A stretch of 64,000 bases of DNA from Lutjanus erythropterus (Eukaryota > Chordata > Actinopteri > Lutjaniformes > Lutjanidae), in NCBI GenBank assembly GCA_020091685.1, contig CM034606.1, forward strand, positions 18,430,695 through 18,494,694. Direction: 5' to 3'. The notes under the pieces are model-generated. The model saw nothing but the letters and a program-made list of their open reading frames with translations, was not told the DNA's origin and made no database searches. Numbering within the stretch: the first letter of the stretch is position 1; each line of letters begins with the position of its first letter. Made by a program: the position numbers and the translations under genes. Below, piece after piece: positions 44,390 to 56,026 of the stretch.

Positions 44390-45140
44390 TTTAACCACTT
44401 CAAATGACCCTTTAATCATTTGTAAATAAAAAAATATATATATAACATTTTGATTTGATTAAATTACCTGCTGACATTCTAAGTTTAAGGGTGTTTACAT
44501 GTTTTGTTTTTTTTATAAGACAATTATTATTTGAAAAAAGTTTTTATTCAGGATGTTTATACAGAGGGAATTTGAGAGTGAAACTGAGTGGGGAAAAAAG
44601 TTAAATGCTACATTGTGTTTATTAAAACAACAAGCTACTCTTTGTTAATAATGTTTGTTTTCCAATTGTAAAAACTAAGCCAATATTAAAGTGGAGAAAA
44701 AATAAAAAGGTGCAGTTTTATGCATTTAAATTCCTAACTTTACAGGTCAGTCATAGGAGTGTACACATTAGGGCTGTGTATTGGCAAGAATGTGGTGATT
44801 CAATACATAACAATTTGATTTTAAATCCCCTTGTTTGTACTTTAATGTTGCATGGAAAAGAATTTCTGCAACTAATCATGTAAAAGAAACATTTTGCTAA
44901 CACCCTACGTTACTTTCTTTACTCACATATCTTCAGTCAATTTACAAGTAATATATGCAGTAAAAAGAAGTAATGAAACTTTTTAAGAGCTCCTGTATGT
45001 CTGCTCTTATCCCAACAACAACCCATTACCTCAGATTACATGCATACATTATATACATAGAGAAATCTAATGCAGTTATTACACTTTTAAGTCGTAATGC
45101 TTTCACAGCCATCCTGTAACCTTTACTTGGCTGCCCGGTG
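44390..45140. other. AT-rich, with edge of 'GGGCTGTGTATTGGCAAG' repeat at 44769
   Basis: The string GGGCTGTGTATTGGCAAGAA at 44770 is the end of a teleost element family. The complementary end (TTGCCAGATTCTTGCTAATA, near 61740) occurs in the element at 61378-61775. The rest is AT-rich with no gene. Confidence 0.45.
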
Positions 45141-45144
45141 GGAG

Positions 45145-46555
45145 CTGAGTGGAAGCTGAATGGCATGTGTTGACATTGTTAAAGATACACGTGAGGACAT
45201 CACACGTTTCATGTCTGACTCATATATTTGGACGAGTGAGGGGGGAGGAGGAGGAGGAGGGGTGGGGGGGCTTGACCCACAACATCTTGAGGCTGTTGCT
45301 CAATATCCCGCTAATATGTGTGACTACAGTGTGAATGGTGATGTCTAAGTCTGTGCTGGTTAGCGATGGTCAACAACTACAGCATACAGACCAAACAGCA
45401 TGTTACCTACCCCCACACGTTTACACCTCCTCCCCCCATCCTCCTCCTCTTGTTATGTCTCCCCAGATATCAAATCAACATGGTTGTATAACAAGAGAGG
45501 AGGTGTGTCTCATTGATGGTTGCATGAAATCACCTTTGCCGTGCTGTGTGTTGCCATGAAATGTGTGTGTGTGTGTGTGTGAGAGCGAGAATGAGGGAGG
45601 TGGGGGTAGCAGCAGCAGCAGCGTTGGCTTGGGGTGAGGTCCTGCCCTGATTTTCTCTGGAATTCCTTTGTTTTTGGAAGCCAGAAAGGGGGAAACTGAA
45701 TCTGCGTAGCCCGAGGGTCTGTGCTCCTTGAGAATTCTCCACTCACATCTCTCTGCCGCCAGCTCTGATGGTTTTAGGGGTGGCTCTGTTTTCAAAGCTT
45801 GGAACAACCAAGGTGTTTTTCACCTACCAGAAAAAAAAAAAAAGAACAGGAGGGGGGAAAATGATGACTGCACCAGGCGACGTGTCTCAGGCCTGGAGGG
45901 ACTGATGCTCCTCAAACATAAATTTGCTCCATATTTCAGGGCTACGGAAATGAAAGTCAAATGTAGATCCTGCCACTCAGGGCGCAAAAGATACCTTCCA
46001 ATGAACATGGATGGGAAACACGCAGAAAGAGCACTTCCTTTATTCAAGTGATAATAATGAAAAGTGTGGTGCACCTATTACTTAACGTTTTCCATTTTTA
46101 ATGATCCTCCTTTACAGGTTAATAACTGTTTTTAACAGCATTTCATGGGCACTGGAAGGGCCAAGGCTGCTGCTGCAGAAATGTTGTCAGCTGCTCCTGC
46201 GAGCTGAAAATTTCACTTCACATTCATGGCTCATTAAATCTGATAAACCTTAGGTAATGGTGTTAAAATTGTACAAAGGTATCTCCATTTAGTCCGTGCC
46301 ACAAGTTTTCTGTGACCAGATCCTTATCTGGGGGGCTCTGTCGCTTTAAATAACTAACTTCCACAAAGCAGAGCTTTTCCCTCTCGTTTGAAGGGGGCTC
46401 GTGTTGAGCGAGGAGGGGGGGGCGTTGAATAGGCTTGTTGCCTGCCTCCATTGAGCCAGCCTCATTCTTTGCTGTCCCCTGGAACGGGCGGGAGGGGAGA
46501 GGGGAGGTGGTGGCAGAGGGGAAAGGGAATGGGAGAAGGGCTCTGAGGTCTGGTC
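45145..46555. other. Putative intron, unique with microsatellites
   Basis: Contains a GGA-rich run (45241-45270), a (TG)n run (45562-45581), an (AGC)n run (45609-45622) and an A-run (45830-45843). 46190-46260 has a TCATTAAATCTGATAAACCT string with homeodomain/GATA-type cores. No supported exon. Confidence 0.4.
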
Positions 46556-46559
46556 ACGT

Positions 46560-47165
46560 GAGCAGTAATAGTGTTCGTGCTGGTCCCTTTCAGGCTGTCA
46601 CAGTAAATCTGTTTGACTTGTCACTTTGTAAATCATTACGAAGGCTAAAAGCCTCTCTATTGGATTGTGGTGGAAAAAGGGGAGGCAGCAGGTTTCCTTT
46701 GTGCCTTCTTGACGATGAAGATAATCAAGTTGGTTTCTGGCCATCCTGCTGTGAGGCTATAATTAGCTCCCTTCTTCTCTCTTCTCATCTTCTTTTTTGC
46801 GTGTTGCTCCTCAAAGCCAAAGTAGAGCGTGAGAGTCATTGTGCGGAGGTCATATGTTGAATTTTGTGTGGAGGCATCAATGATCACTGTCTTCTTTAGT
46901 TTTATCAGCGTTCCTACTGTAGATCAGACACAAAAGCTCTTGTCTGCAGAAGTTCATTACTCCAGTGCATAAGCCTCTGTGCTGAACTGATTTTTGGCCG
47001 GCAGTGCAGCCCTACAAATGTGTTGTCTGTGAGTAGCTGACTTAGTGATAAAGTTAAAACCATTGGTGCAGCCGGCAAGTAGGAGTTTCCCCATTGGCCG
47101 TTGCTCTTTCAGAATTAATCGACGCAAGGGCAAATATTATATTATGACTCTCACTCATACAAAAG
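46560..47165. other. Candidate conserved non-coding block, long
   Basis: About 600 nt of balanced, unique sequence with no repeat signs, including AGGCTATAATTAGCTCCC (about 46756), AATTAATCGACG (about 47115) and a CCCCATTGGCCGTTG CCAAT-type box (about 47089). The 141-codon frame on the plus strand has no domain. Confidence 0.45.
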
Positions 47166-47169
47166 GTGC

Positions 47170-48635
47170 TGCCTGAAGCAATGGAGCAAGCATAGCAGCT
47201 GCATCAGCAGCAAACATTCTTTTGCATCCCCACTTTTTCACCATACTGTACAACTTTGCTATATTTAAACATTAAAGTTTTAAATAATTATATCTGACCC
47301 TGAATTGAGAAATGCACTTTGTCCTTCCCTGCTCTCTTACAGCTGGAGAATTGTTGGAGAACTATGTAAGATATGCCACCTGCTTTACTATATAATAAAT
47401 AAGTGTCTGATTGGTTTTCAGGTTTTCAATCATTGTGCCACAGTCACATCTGGTGTAAGGAGTTTAATTCAGCATGTATATGAATCTTCATAACAATGAT
47501 ATGAAATAGATGAAGCAATAAAATCCAAATTGGAGTTACTGGGTCACGAAAAATGAAAAAAAAATCCTGATAATTACACATTACCAATCAAAATAGGTGG
47601 GCTACATGAGACCAATTTATCATAATTTTTCACTAATTATGGCAAAGTCAGCACAACGCTATTGACATGAAAAAAAAAAAACCTTTGCATTTTTGTTCAA
47701 TTTTCAACAAAGGTGGCTGCCAAAGGTTTCCCACCGTTGAGTTATGTAGGCAGGGAAAACCTCATATATTCATATATTTCTTAAAAGAAATTTGGTGTAA
47801 TATTTTCCCTGGAGAGCACAGGGAGCTTTAGTTTAATTGAACAGAAATACTATATGCTAGGTTTTGATTTAGTCGTGTTAAAAAAAGAGTACTAATGGCA
47901 ATATAGTGCATGTGAGGTCCCCTGTTCCTCCCCCGGGTCGGTCAGGGTGAGAGTCACAGCTCGAGGTATGTCTTAACTCGCAGTGTCACTTTCTGACCAA
48001 ACTGGTTGCTGTCTGACAGAAACATGACAGAGCAGATCTCGTCCTACGTGGTGTGACATCTGATTTCCGAGGGCACGCTCCCGCCTCCTTCCTGTTTTCC
48101 TCTTCCTCCTCTGTTTTCTTTTCTCTCCCTTCCATCTTCTCCTCCGTGCTCGCCCCGTTTCTCTTTTCCCCCTCCTCTCTTTGGTGTGTGTGCCAGCAGC
48201 ACTCATGCCTGGAACAGAGCGCCAGGGCAGACATCTGTCGCACAGTGTCCCTGATCCGATCTGTGGCTCGAAGCATCGGGGTCATGAAGAGTAGCAGTCG
48301 CCAGTCCAGACACCGTGGGAGACAATCTGAGAGCTCTATCTCTGTGTTTTGGTCTCTGTGTTTCTCATTAAAATTCACATTGCACACAGCCGCGCGCACG
48401 CCGGGGTATTAAGCTGTTTGTTGTCTGTATGCGGAGCGTCTGTCATTTGGACTGCTGTAGCACTAAGTCAAACTGGGGCTGGCAGTGTCCCATGTCTTCT
48501 TGATAAAGCTCTTTCTTCGACTCACAGGTGCAGAGAGCAGGGGGAAATGTGGGTTTTATCAGGCTGTTCGTCAGATGCGGTGATGTGCAGCTGATCTGAA
48601 AGGAGGATTTTGACAGTTAAACTGGATCTCTGTGC
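47170..48635. other. Putative intron, no gene seen
   Basis: 47170-47900 is AT-rich. 47920-48600 is GC-richer, with CT-rich 48085-48180 and a unique block 48190-48410. Frames of 119 and 137 codons on opposite strands cross the CT-rich tract and look like composition artefacts. Confidence 0.35.
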
Positions 48636-48639
48636 CTGG

Positions 48640-48830
48640 GGCAGTGCCATTAATGACAAAACCAATGACAGAATGAATAAAAGGGTGTTAATTGCGGCTG
48701 TTCACTTGTGTTAGAGAAAATGTAACTGTGGATTGACATACACAGTGTCTGCCAAGTTTGATTCTTCACATACCATCTTGAGAGATTAATGGCTGCCTAT
48801 TGATCCTGCTCGGTGTTTTGACATTTATTG
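48640..48830. other. Candidate conserved non-coding element
   Basis: A unique segment with GTGCCATTAATGACAAAACC (about 48643) and GAGATTAATGGCTGCC (about 48781), paired homeodomain-type cores. No coding signal. Confidence 0.4.
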
Positions 48831-48834
48831 GTGT

Positions 48835-49260
48835 TGCAGTGGCAGCTTTTTCCTCAAAACAGGTGAGCTCATGCCAAGTGACAAGGCTGGCAAATGCTCA
48901 GCTCAGATATTCACAGGAAAATGTGAAATGTAGAAGAGGGACTGTCATAATCAAAGGTGCATACCAGTGTTTTTGCATGCTGTAGCCTTTTACCTACAAA
49001 TCACTTCCACTTCCTCTTGGCTGCTATTTGTCTTTTAAAGTAGTCAAAATTATTGATATTTCAATACTTTTTCAACCACATGTGTAAAACAATACAGTAC
49101 TAACATTCGATACTATTGAAAGTATCAAAGCAAGACCTCAGTTCAGTCTATATGAAAGACAAAAATTATCCTATCTTGTGGACTCTTTTTGCTGTGGTGA
49201 TCAAAGAGGTACCCAGTATAATTTGGTTTTATACTGGTATTGTAAAATTCTGGTACCGTG
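48835..49260. other. Unique then repeat-derived
   Basis: 49040-49260 has 'CAACCACATGTGTAAAAC...GAAAGTATC' and 'TGGTACCGTGACC' blocks that belong to a teleost repeat with GGTATCG-like ends. The edges are unclear. Confidence 0.35.
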
Positions 49261-49261
49261 A

Positions 49262-49800
49262 CCAGGGATAATAACGATTAATCAATGGTTCATTAATTAG
49301 TTGTTAAAAATTTGATCGATCAAGTAAAATTTAATCAACCTGCTGTCAAATAAAAATCTGAAATACAGTTGTATAAAAGCACCGGTGGACTCGGAGGGTG
49401 CGCGGGTATGAAAAAGGGCCCTCTCGGTTGCTCCCGCGTAGATAAAATGTGGTAAAAGAGCCTCTAGGGTGGCCTTCCAGTTGATAAAACATGATAAAGA
49501 GACGTATAGGTGCCCTTCCAGCAGAGATGAAGTGGTGAAGTGCCCTCTAGAGTGCCTTTCCAGTAAAATACACAAAACAAAATCATTTTAGTTGAAACCA
49601 GGGATTGGAACTGTTTCACCATAAATTCATCACGACTTTTGGTGACTTGCTTCATTCAGCTGGTGCCCTTTTTATTTTTTTGTCCCCTGCCCCTCAGACG
49701 GCCTGAGTCCGCCATTGTATTTTTATGAGCACGATTAATTGATCCTTAATATTACCAATGATCCATTAAGGAAAGTGCTTACAATTTGCAACCCTAATCA
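49262..49800. mobile_element. DNA element with TTAATCAAT-type ends and internal minisatellite
   Basis: The left end (GGGATAATAACGATTAATCA, about 49265) and the right end (GATTAATTGATCC... AATTTGCAACCCTAA, to about 49797) share inverted GATTAATC-type motifs. The interior contains about three 40-44-nt decayed tandem units (listed separately). No transposase. Confidence 0.5.
49436..49565. repeat. Decayed minisatellite, ~42-nt unit
   Basis: Three units built on 'AGATAAAATGTGGTAAAG..CCTCTAGGGTGGCCTTCCAG'. Each ends in a C-C-T/A-T-C-C-A-G string (TTCCAG at 49477-49482, 49517-49522 and 49558-49563). Divergence between units is about a quarter by eye. Confidence 0.6.
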
Positions 49801-49804
49801 AACT

Positions 49805-52335
49805 CTAGTCTCTTTAAATGTCACTTGCAGAAGTTTGATTTAGATTGTGAATCCATCAGTATATACAGTCTTAAGTTGCCCTGAAGTTACGTTATCTGAA
49901 TGTTGTAATGCAGCTGACAGCAGAGAGTTAAAACTCCTGTTGGTGCGTTTGAAGATGCTACAACAAGCAACCTTTCATAAAACAAGAAACATCTAAATCC
50001 ACATGCTCCTTTTCACATCCATGTCTGCTCACTTGCCATTCTGATTTGATTTTCCTGACAACACAGCTTGTCAGTGTTTTTCAGCATTCAACTGTCAGCT
50101 CAGCTCTCAGATGTTGGAGAGTTTTGAAAATGGTCCCTGTTTGCAACTAAAATACCACTCAGTTGTAGAGCAACTTTGATAGAAAGGGCACGAAGGTTAC
50201 AACGACTCTGTGATGGATTTTTGTGATGGAAGTTGATTTTCAAGTTGAATTGATGGGCAACAAAGGCTGTCTGAAAGGCAGGGAAAGGAAACCTGAAAGA
50301 AAACCTCAGTTAAACTTCAGGTGTGCTTTTAAAAATGGTTGATAATAATAATTTGTTCTTGTAGTTAAGGGGCTCAACATGCAAAACCACGAGCCTGATG
50401 ATCAGACTGAAATGACATTTTGTTTTCACTTCATTATTCTGCATGACTTCGTGTTCATGTTCGCTGTTTTCTGCTCTTTCAAGAGTTTTAATTTAAGTCG
50501 ACTTACAGCAACCTGTGCAGCCTCATCAGTCTCATTAATCTTGTTGCTGTTTTTGTGCCCATTTTTTGGTTACTGCAGTAATATTATATGGATCAAAAAT
50601 CTTGGGACAGAATCATTTCTATACAAATGTTTAAAAATTAGCTTCCAGTAATCAAGTAATGCACCCTTATTCGTTTTGGGTCTTTTCATACATGACATCA
50701 TATGTGAACATTGTTTTGTCCAGTGGAGCCATTTGTTGAATAACTAAACTTAAACCTAAAATGAGAAAAAAGTGTGTTTTATAACTTATTAATGATTAAT
50801 GATTCATTTTTTTAACTGTTGATTGAGAAAAATACACAAAATTGGTAACCCTAATAATATTTTTCAGTTATACATAAAAATAGCTGTATTGTATTTTAAA
50901 ACTGACAGTAAAATTTGGTAAATAGAAAAGCTGTTTGTTTCATTGCTTTATCTTTGAGTAATAAATACAAAATGTTTATTAGATTGTAATCTACATGGGG
51001 AATAAAAAAAGTTAGATTATAATCATCAGTGAATGGTGATCAAGAGTTGGACAGACATGATCACTATCAGAGTTCAACTGTATTTTCAAGCTCCGGTACA
51101 GACAAATACTGTAAGATCTCCATTCTTAATACAGAGCTCTTATTGGCTCTGTTGTTTGCTGTCAGCTGTCAGTGAGCAAAACAGTTTTTTGAATTCCTGA
51201 AAAAAGATGCGAGATCTGAGATGTGGGCAGTGATTCAGAGGTCTGGAGCCATGCCGCAAAACCACCGGAATGGTCCTTTAAGATAAAGCAGTAGATGAAC
51301 TCGAAGTCTCGGGAATAGTCAGCTTTACAAAGCTCCTGAGTCACTGAATGTGAAGCTGCTTTGATTCGGCGCATCTCATGTGAGTCACAAAGTAAAAGGC
51401 TAGCATGTGTGACAAGCAGATTAGTCCCCTTTATGAAGCCTGCCCCCTTTCAAAATGAATATCTCAACATCTTGTTTACTTAGTATAAATCCCTGAGATG
51501 GAAATCAGGCTGAGATTAGATAAACGGCAGACACGCCTGTTATCTTTTGAAGGATAATTGACCTGTGACGCTTAGTTGGCAGGACCCCAAGCCCATGATG
51601 GCTCCATGAACTGAATGTCAATGCATTTTCAGGTGCAGATAACAGTAAGATTGAAATAATTGTTTACATATGGTCATTACAAAGAGGTTACGGTATGTGC
51701 TCAGTTGATATACTGGTGGATCAGCCTGTCAGTAGCGCTGCTGCACTGGTTTAAGATTGGAGTGGCTCATATGACCAGACAAACTCGTGGCCAAAGTACA
51801 CTTTAAAGACATTAAAAAAATGTAGCTACGCTGCAAATTTCAGATAACATTCACTAAGCAAATATTAGCTGGCTGGCTCTGTGCATTAATTCTGTTCACT
51901 TACAGTATCATAGCCAAGGCTCACAGTGTGCTTACACTGTATAAATCACTCTTTAATAGGTTCATGTTTGTGCTCAATAACAGCCATTCACCTTGATGTA
52001 CATTATTTTGTCACATTTGTCATAATGTATCTCATTACATCAGCGACTGCACATGCTCCACACATGTCTTTAAAGCACAGGACTGAGGTGCTTATTTTTG
52101 AAATTAGTATGACTGTGAAAAGCAATTATATTCTTTATGATGAGTATGTGATTTTTGATCAGTCAATTAATCATTTTATCTAAAACATGGCAGGAGAAAG
52201 TGAAAAGTGATGCCTTTAGGATGCTTACTTTTCCTAAATCAGAGAAAATTCTCATATCTGAGAAACTGGGACCAGCAAGTGTTTGTCATTTTTAGCCATG
52301 CTAGGGTCATTGCTCAAGGGATGACAGTGTCTGTC
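49805..52335. other. Putative intron, mostly unique; candidate element 51430-51640
   Basis: 51430-51640 is unique, with AGATTAGATAAACGG (about 51512) and GTTATCTTTTGAAGG (about 51539), GATA- and TCF-like sites, and looks enhancer-like. 50780-50860 resembles an end of the 49262 element family. The rest is ordinary AT-rich sequence. Confidence 0.35.
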
Positions 52336-52339
52336 CACA

Positions 52340-52895
52340 AGTCCACCACTTTGGTCCAGACTTAACTATGTCAACAAATGCAGCATGTATTAAACTGAAA
52401 CTGTGCACAGACATTCATGATCCTATAAGGATGAAACCTACTGATGTTGAAGATCTGCTCTTACAGTGTTTCTCTTGTGTTGTACTTTCACATAGCTAAA
52501 TGTAAAAACTTATGCTGCCTTGTGAGGAGCTTGCATGAGGGGGGTCCCCAGTATATTTTGTGCACACATTTAAGCCTTTGTAATAATGATATGTAATAGG
52601 TTTTTTTAACTTTTCCACTACATCAGGTCTAAAGTTCGATTTCCAACACTTTTGTTTAAATACCTGCAGAAATGATAACATTACCATCAGACTCAGCTAT
52701 ATTTGTGTTGTGTGTTAATTAGCGCATGCTTGCTAACAAGCTAACCCAAAGTTGTAAAGATGGTAAACATTAGCTTGTACCTGCTAAACATCTGCATGTC
52801 ACCATTGTCATTGTGAGCATGCTGATGTTAGCATTTAACTCAAGGTGTGACTGCGCCGACGTACGACCTCTGTTAGCATGGCTGTAGACTCTTAG
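52340..52895 (+). repeat. Interspersed repeat, 'GTTAGCATGCTAAC' family (copy 2)
   Basis: ACTTTGGTCCAGACTTAAC, ACAGACATTCATGATCC, TTGTGAGCATGCTGATG and TTAGCATGGCTGTAGACTCT (to about 52893) match the order in 43985-44385 and extend further right, giving the fuller copy. Confidence 0.7.
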
Positions 52896-52899
52896 TATC

Positions 52900-53935
52900 G
52901 TTGCTGACGACTGATTGGATTATTACAGTCGGTAAATTTAATGTCGGTATGTCAATTTTAAGTTGATTAATCCATTAGCAACAGATAATTTAGCACCATA
53001 TATGTCCTGCTCACTTTTGCATGTGAACTCTTCAAGCTGGAAGTTTCTTCAGCAGAATCCTCTTAGTGTCCTCTCAGTGTGCCTGTTATGCAGCAGCCTG
53101 GAAAAGGTGTTTTATACTGATGACAGGCAAGGTCGGGCCAGTGAAACAGGACAGTGTGTGTGTGTGCTGGGGGGTGGTGGTAGTGAGAGAAAGAGGGATG
53201 GAGGAGTGGGGGTGACAGAAGGAGAAAGGGAGGGAGAGAAAGTGCCACTGCAGCTCTCCTGGTCTACCACCACCCGCTACTCAGCTGCAGCTACAAATCA
53301 AACAGAACCGAGTCGCTGCTGGCACTGCGCCATGACACTGATCACTGGCACACAGAACACTGTCAAAACCATCTTGATGGGTAATTAGGAATACTCTATC
53401 ATTTCTGCTATCACTTAGCTGCAGCGCTCGTTCAGTCTGGTGTGTGTGTGTGATGTGTGTGTGTGTCATCTGAGGCTGTGGGATTGTTGGAGAAGATGCT
53501 GCAGTGATACACAAGTACGTTTTACACCATGTAGCCCCAGCTGGGTGGTAGTGGACTTTAAGGATCTTGGCTGATCCCTTAAAGTCGGTCCTAAGCAGTA
53601 AACTCTAGCTGCCTCTGGTGTGTGTGTGTGTGTGTGTGTGTATGTCTGTGCATCTTTATACAGTGTTGTGTGTAACCTTGTGGTTGTTTTAAAGGGCAGC
53701 AGCAGTGTTACGGCTCTTTGTGAGTGTCGCTGATGCACATCGTGTCCTGGATGACTTTGACCAGGCAGGCCTTGCAGCTTTACAGAGCAGAGCGAGCTTT
53801 AAACAGCTCTGCATACCGTATGTATGGCAAAGAGAGAAAGAAATCGAAAGAGGTTGGTTGGCAGGCCGTTTTCCCCCCTGTGATTTAAACATTTAGAATT
53901 TTCCCATTAACCCTCATCACTCACAAGAAGACCTC
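52900..53935. other. Putative intron, unique with (TG)n repeats
   Basis: TG runs at 53440-53466 and 53618-53642, plus a purine-rich GGGGAGA region at 53170-53240. 53690-53890 is GC-balanced and may be conserved. The open frames through 53063-53892 lack splice sites. Confidence 0.4.
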
Positions 53936-53939
53936 AGCT

Positions 53940-54480
53940 AAAATGCCTACTTTTACACTTGCGCCGTGGACAATTTTGCAATTTGTGCTGTTATTATCCT
54001 AATTTGCGCAAGCGAAAATGAGAGAAAGGGGGGAGCACATTGTGTGCCCTTTGATTAAGTGGGATGTTTGAATGCGGGCCCTCCACCTTCAAGAGAGATT
54101 TGATACTTGAGGGGTTGAAGTGTTTTTGATGGAAACTCCATTAATGATTGATAACAGGAGGAGAGCGGTTAAAAATCTCCCTGCTCCAGCACCATCAATT
54201 ATTTAAAGCTCTCTCCTTGCATTTTGGTGGCACATAAAATATCAGTCACCATCTTGAAATCTTGAGTTGATAACATCTGTCAAAGGAATTAGGGCTTTGT
54301 ATTGATTTCCTAAAACTCTCCTCTTCCGGGAGTTGTATGTTGCGCATTTTAAAGGTGAAACTCGCAACAGATTGCAACAACTAGAGTGGGTTTGTTACTG
54401 TTATCTGCTCTCATCAAAGGATTTATAGACTAATGAGGCATCATTTATCAGATTCTCATTGACATTATCATAGGTTTATA
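53940..54480. other. Candidate conserved non-coding block, long
   Basis: Unique sequence with TCF/LEF-type (CCTTTGATTAAGTGG, about 54047), homeodomain-type (TCCATTAATGATTGATAAC, about 54137) and TCAATTATTTAAAG cores. Balanced composition, no coding support. Reads as an intronic enhancer. Confidence 0.45.
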
Positions 54481-54484
54481 TTTA

Positions 54485-55140
54485 TTAATTACATGAAAAT
54501 ATGTGTAGAGCTAAAATTGTTTGGTTAAGTTTAGATGTTTGATTAGATAAACATTTTCATGCAGCATAGAAAGTACATCTTCCCTTCAGCCTAAAGCATC
54601 ACTTCTGTGATATCTGTGCTTCTTGAGATTAGATATCAGATATTGTGATTGTGAATTATTTTCATTTTTTAATTAAGCAGGGCTTCAGATAGCAGTTATA
54701 TTCTTTTAAATGTGTCTGTTGATTTTTGATTAATCAATTAATCATATCATCTAAAAAATGCTCATCACAATTTCCCCGAGCCCAGTGTGATGCCTGTTTT
54801 ATTTATTTCTTTAATATTTATTTGTATAGGGATAAGTATGAAGCATAAACCAATGCGTCACACCACATCATTTATAGCCTAAGCTGATTTGCAATGCTGA
54901 TTCCTAGCTGGGCCTTTAAAATATAGTTGTACAAAAAACTAAACGACAAATACACAAGAGACAAAACAAAACACATCCTCACAATAAATATGTACATTAA
55001 GAACACAGAACTCAACAAGAAAATACTGACAGAACAATACAAGACCCAAACAATGATACCATAAAACAAGAAGCACCAGATTATTCATGATTACATGACT
55101 GAGAATGTTCCAGTTTGACTTAGGGTACAGTTTGAGTTCA
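54485..55140. other. AT-rich, repeat-like
   Basis: 54610-54780 has GATTAATCAATTAATC-type and ATATTGTGATTG strings related to teleost DNA elements, without clear ends. No gene. Confidence 0.3.
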
Positions 55141-55144
55141 TTGA

Positions 55145-55393
55145 TTATTTTGACAGATATTGTGATTGCAAATCATCAGTTTTGCATCACAATTTAAATT
55201 TTTACTGAAAAATTAAAAGATAAAAAATCATGATGATGTGACCTGTCGGGGTATGTACCAAAGCAGCGCTATAATACTTCATTATAATACCATTTTGTCA
55301 CACGTTTTTCCTTCATTAAGAAAATGCTGCTTCTACGATTTGGATATTGCACTTGGCCATATTGTAATTTCAATTTTAATCGTGCAGACCTTC
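55145..55393 (+). mobile_element. hAT-type MITE, left-truncated copy of 9443-9810
   Basis: AAAATCATGATGATGTGACC (55225), TTGTCACACGTTTTTCCTTC, TTGGATATTGCACTTGGCCA (55339) and AATCGTGCAGACCT follow copy 1 in order. The left inverted end is not visible. Confidence 0.75.
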
Positions 55394-55499
55394 TTGGGAT
55401 GGTTGTGTGCCACACAGTATCTCACTTAATAGCCAGAATGATTCAGCCCCCCGTTTATGCCGAGAATCGCACACACACGCCACATGTCGAGTACAATGT

Positions 55500-55915
55500 T
55501 GAGGGATGTTTGAAGTGATGCTGGAGATTCGTGTCAGCCGGTGTATGAGTGCGTGTCAGTGCAGCAGTAGAAGTTTTCCAGAGCTGAGTGCTGATTCGAG
55601 CTGCGTGGAGACTCGAGCTGACAGGCCTGCGGGCTTCTCTGTGTCATCGCCAAGGTTCCCATCAGCGCTTGCAGAGGGAATTCTCTCAGAGAGCACTGCC
55701 GTACTTCCACACAGGAGACCCGATTAAGTCTTTACACCGCATGTGGCAGCCGCGTCCGGACACTCTGCTCAAAGTGCTCCAAGGCTGCTTGGAGGCACGC
55801 GAGAGGAGATGTTTTCATGATGCCTCAGTTGGCTGTGGAGCCTCTCTGAAGGTAATGATTATTGGGCAGAGCACGCCTGGTAGCACTTCTATTTTCTTTT
55901 TTTCTGCGTCATCAT
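55500..55915. other. GC-rich unique block, possible conserved or exonic sequence
   Basis: A GC-rich, CpG-containing unique segment. A 109-codon frame crosses it (55588-55917) and AAG followed by GTAATG (55853) resembles a splice donor. No acceptor or domain was recognised, so it is most likely non-coding, perhaps regulatory. Confidence 0.3.
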
Positions 55916-56026
55916 GAGTGACACCTTCATTTACTGGTGTCAATATTCGAATTCTTCACTGACTGCAGACAGTCTGACAGCTCTGTCTGCATTGTTTGGC
56001 CCTTTCAGAAACATCAGTCTCTTGAA

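Noticed and set aside
46435..46860. 141-codon plus-strand frame
   Set aside because: No recognisable domain, low-complexity Gly/Glu start. The region is better explained as non-coding conserved sequence.
47986..48412. Overlapping 119- and 137-codon frames on opposite strands
   Set aside because: Both cross a CT-rich tract giving Ser/Phe or Glu/Arg runs. Mutually exclusive and without splice support.
49436..49565. CRISPR-like repeat array
   Set aside because: Units are directly tandem with no unique spacers, in eukaryotic DNA. It is a decayed minisatellite.
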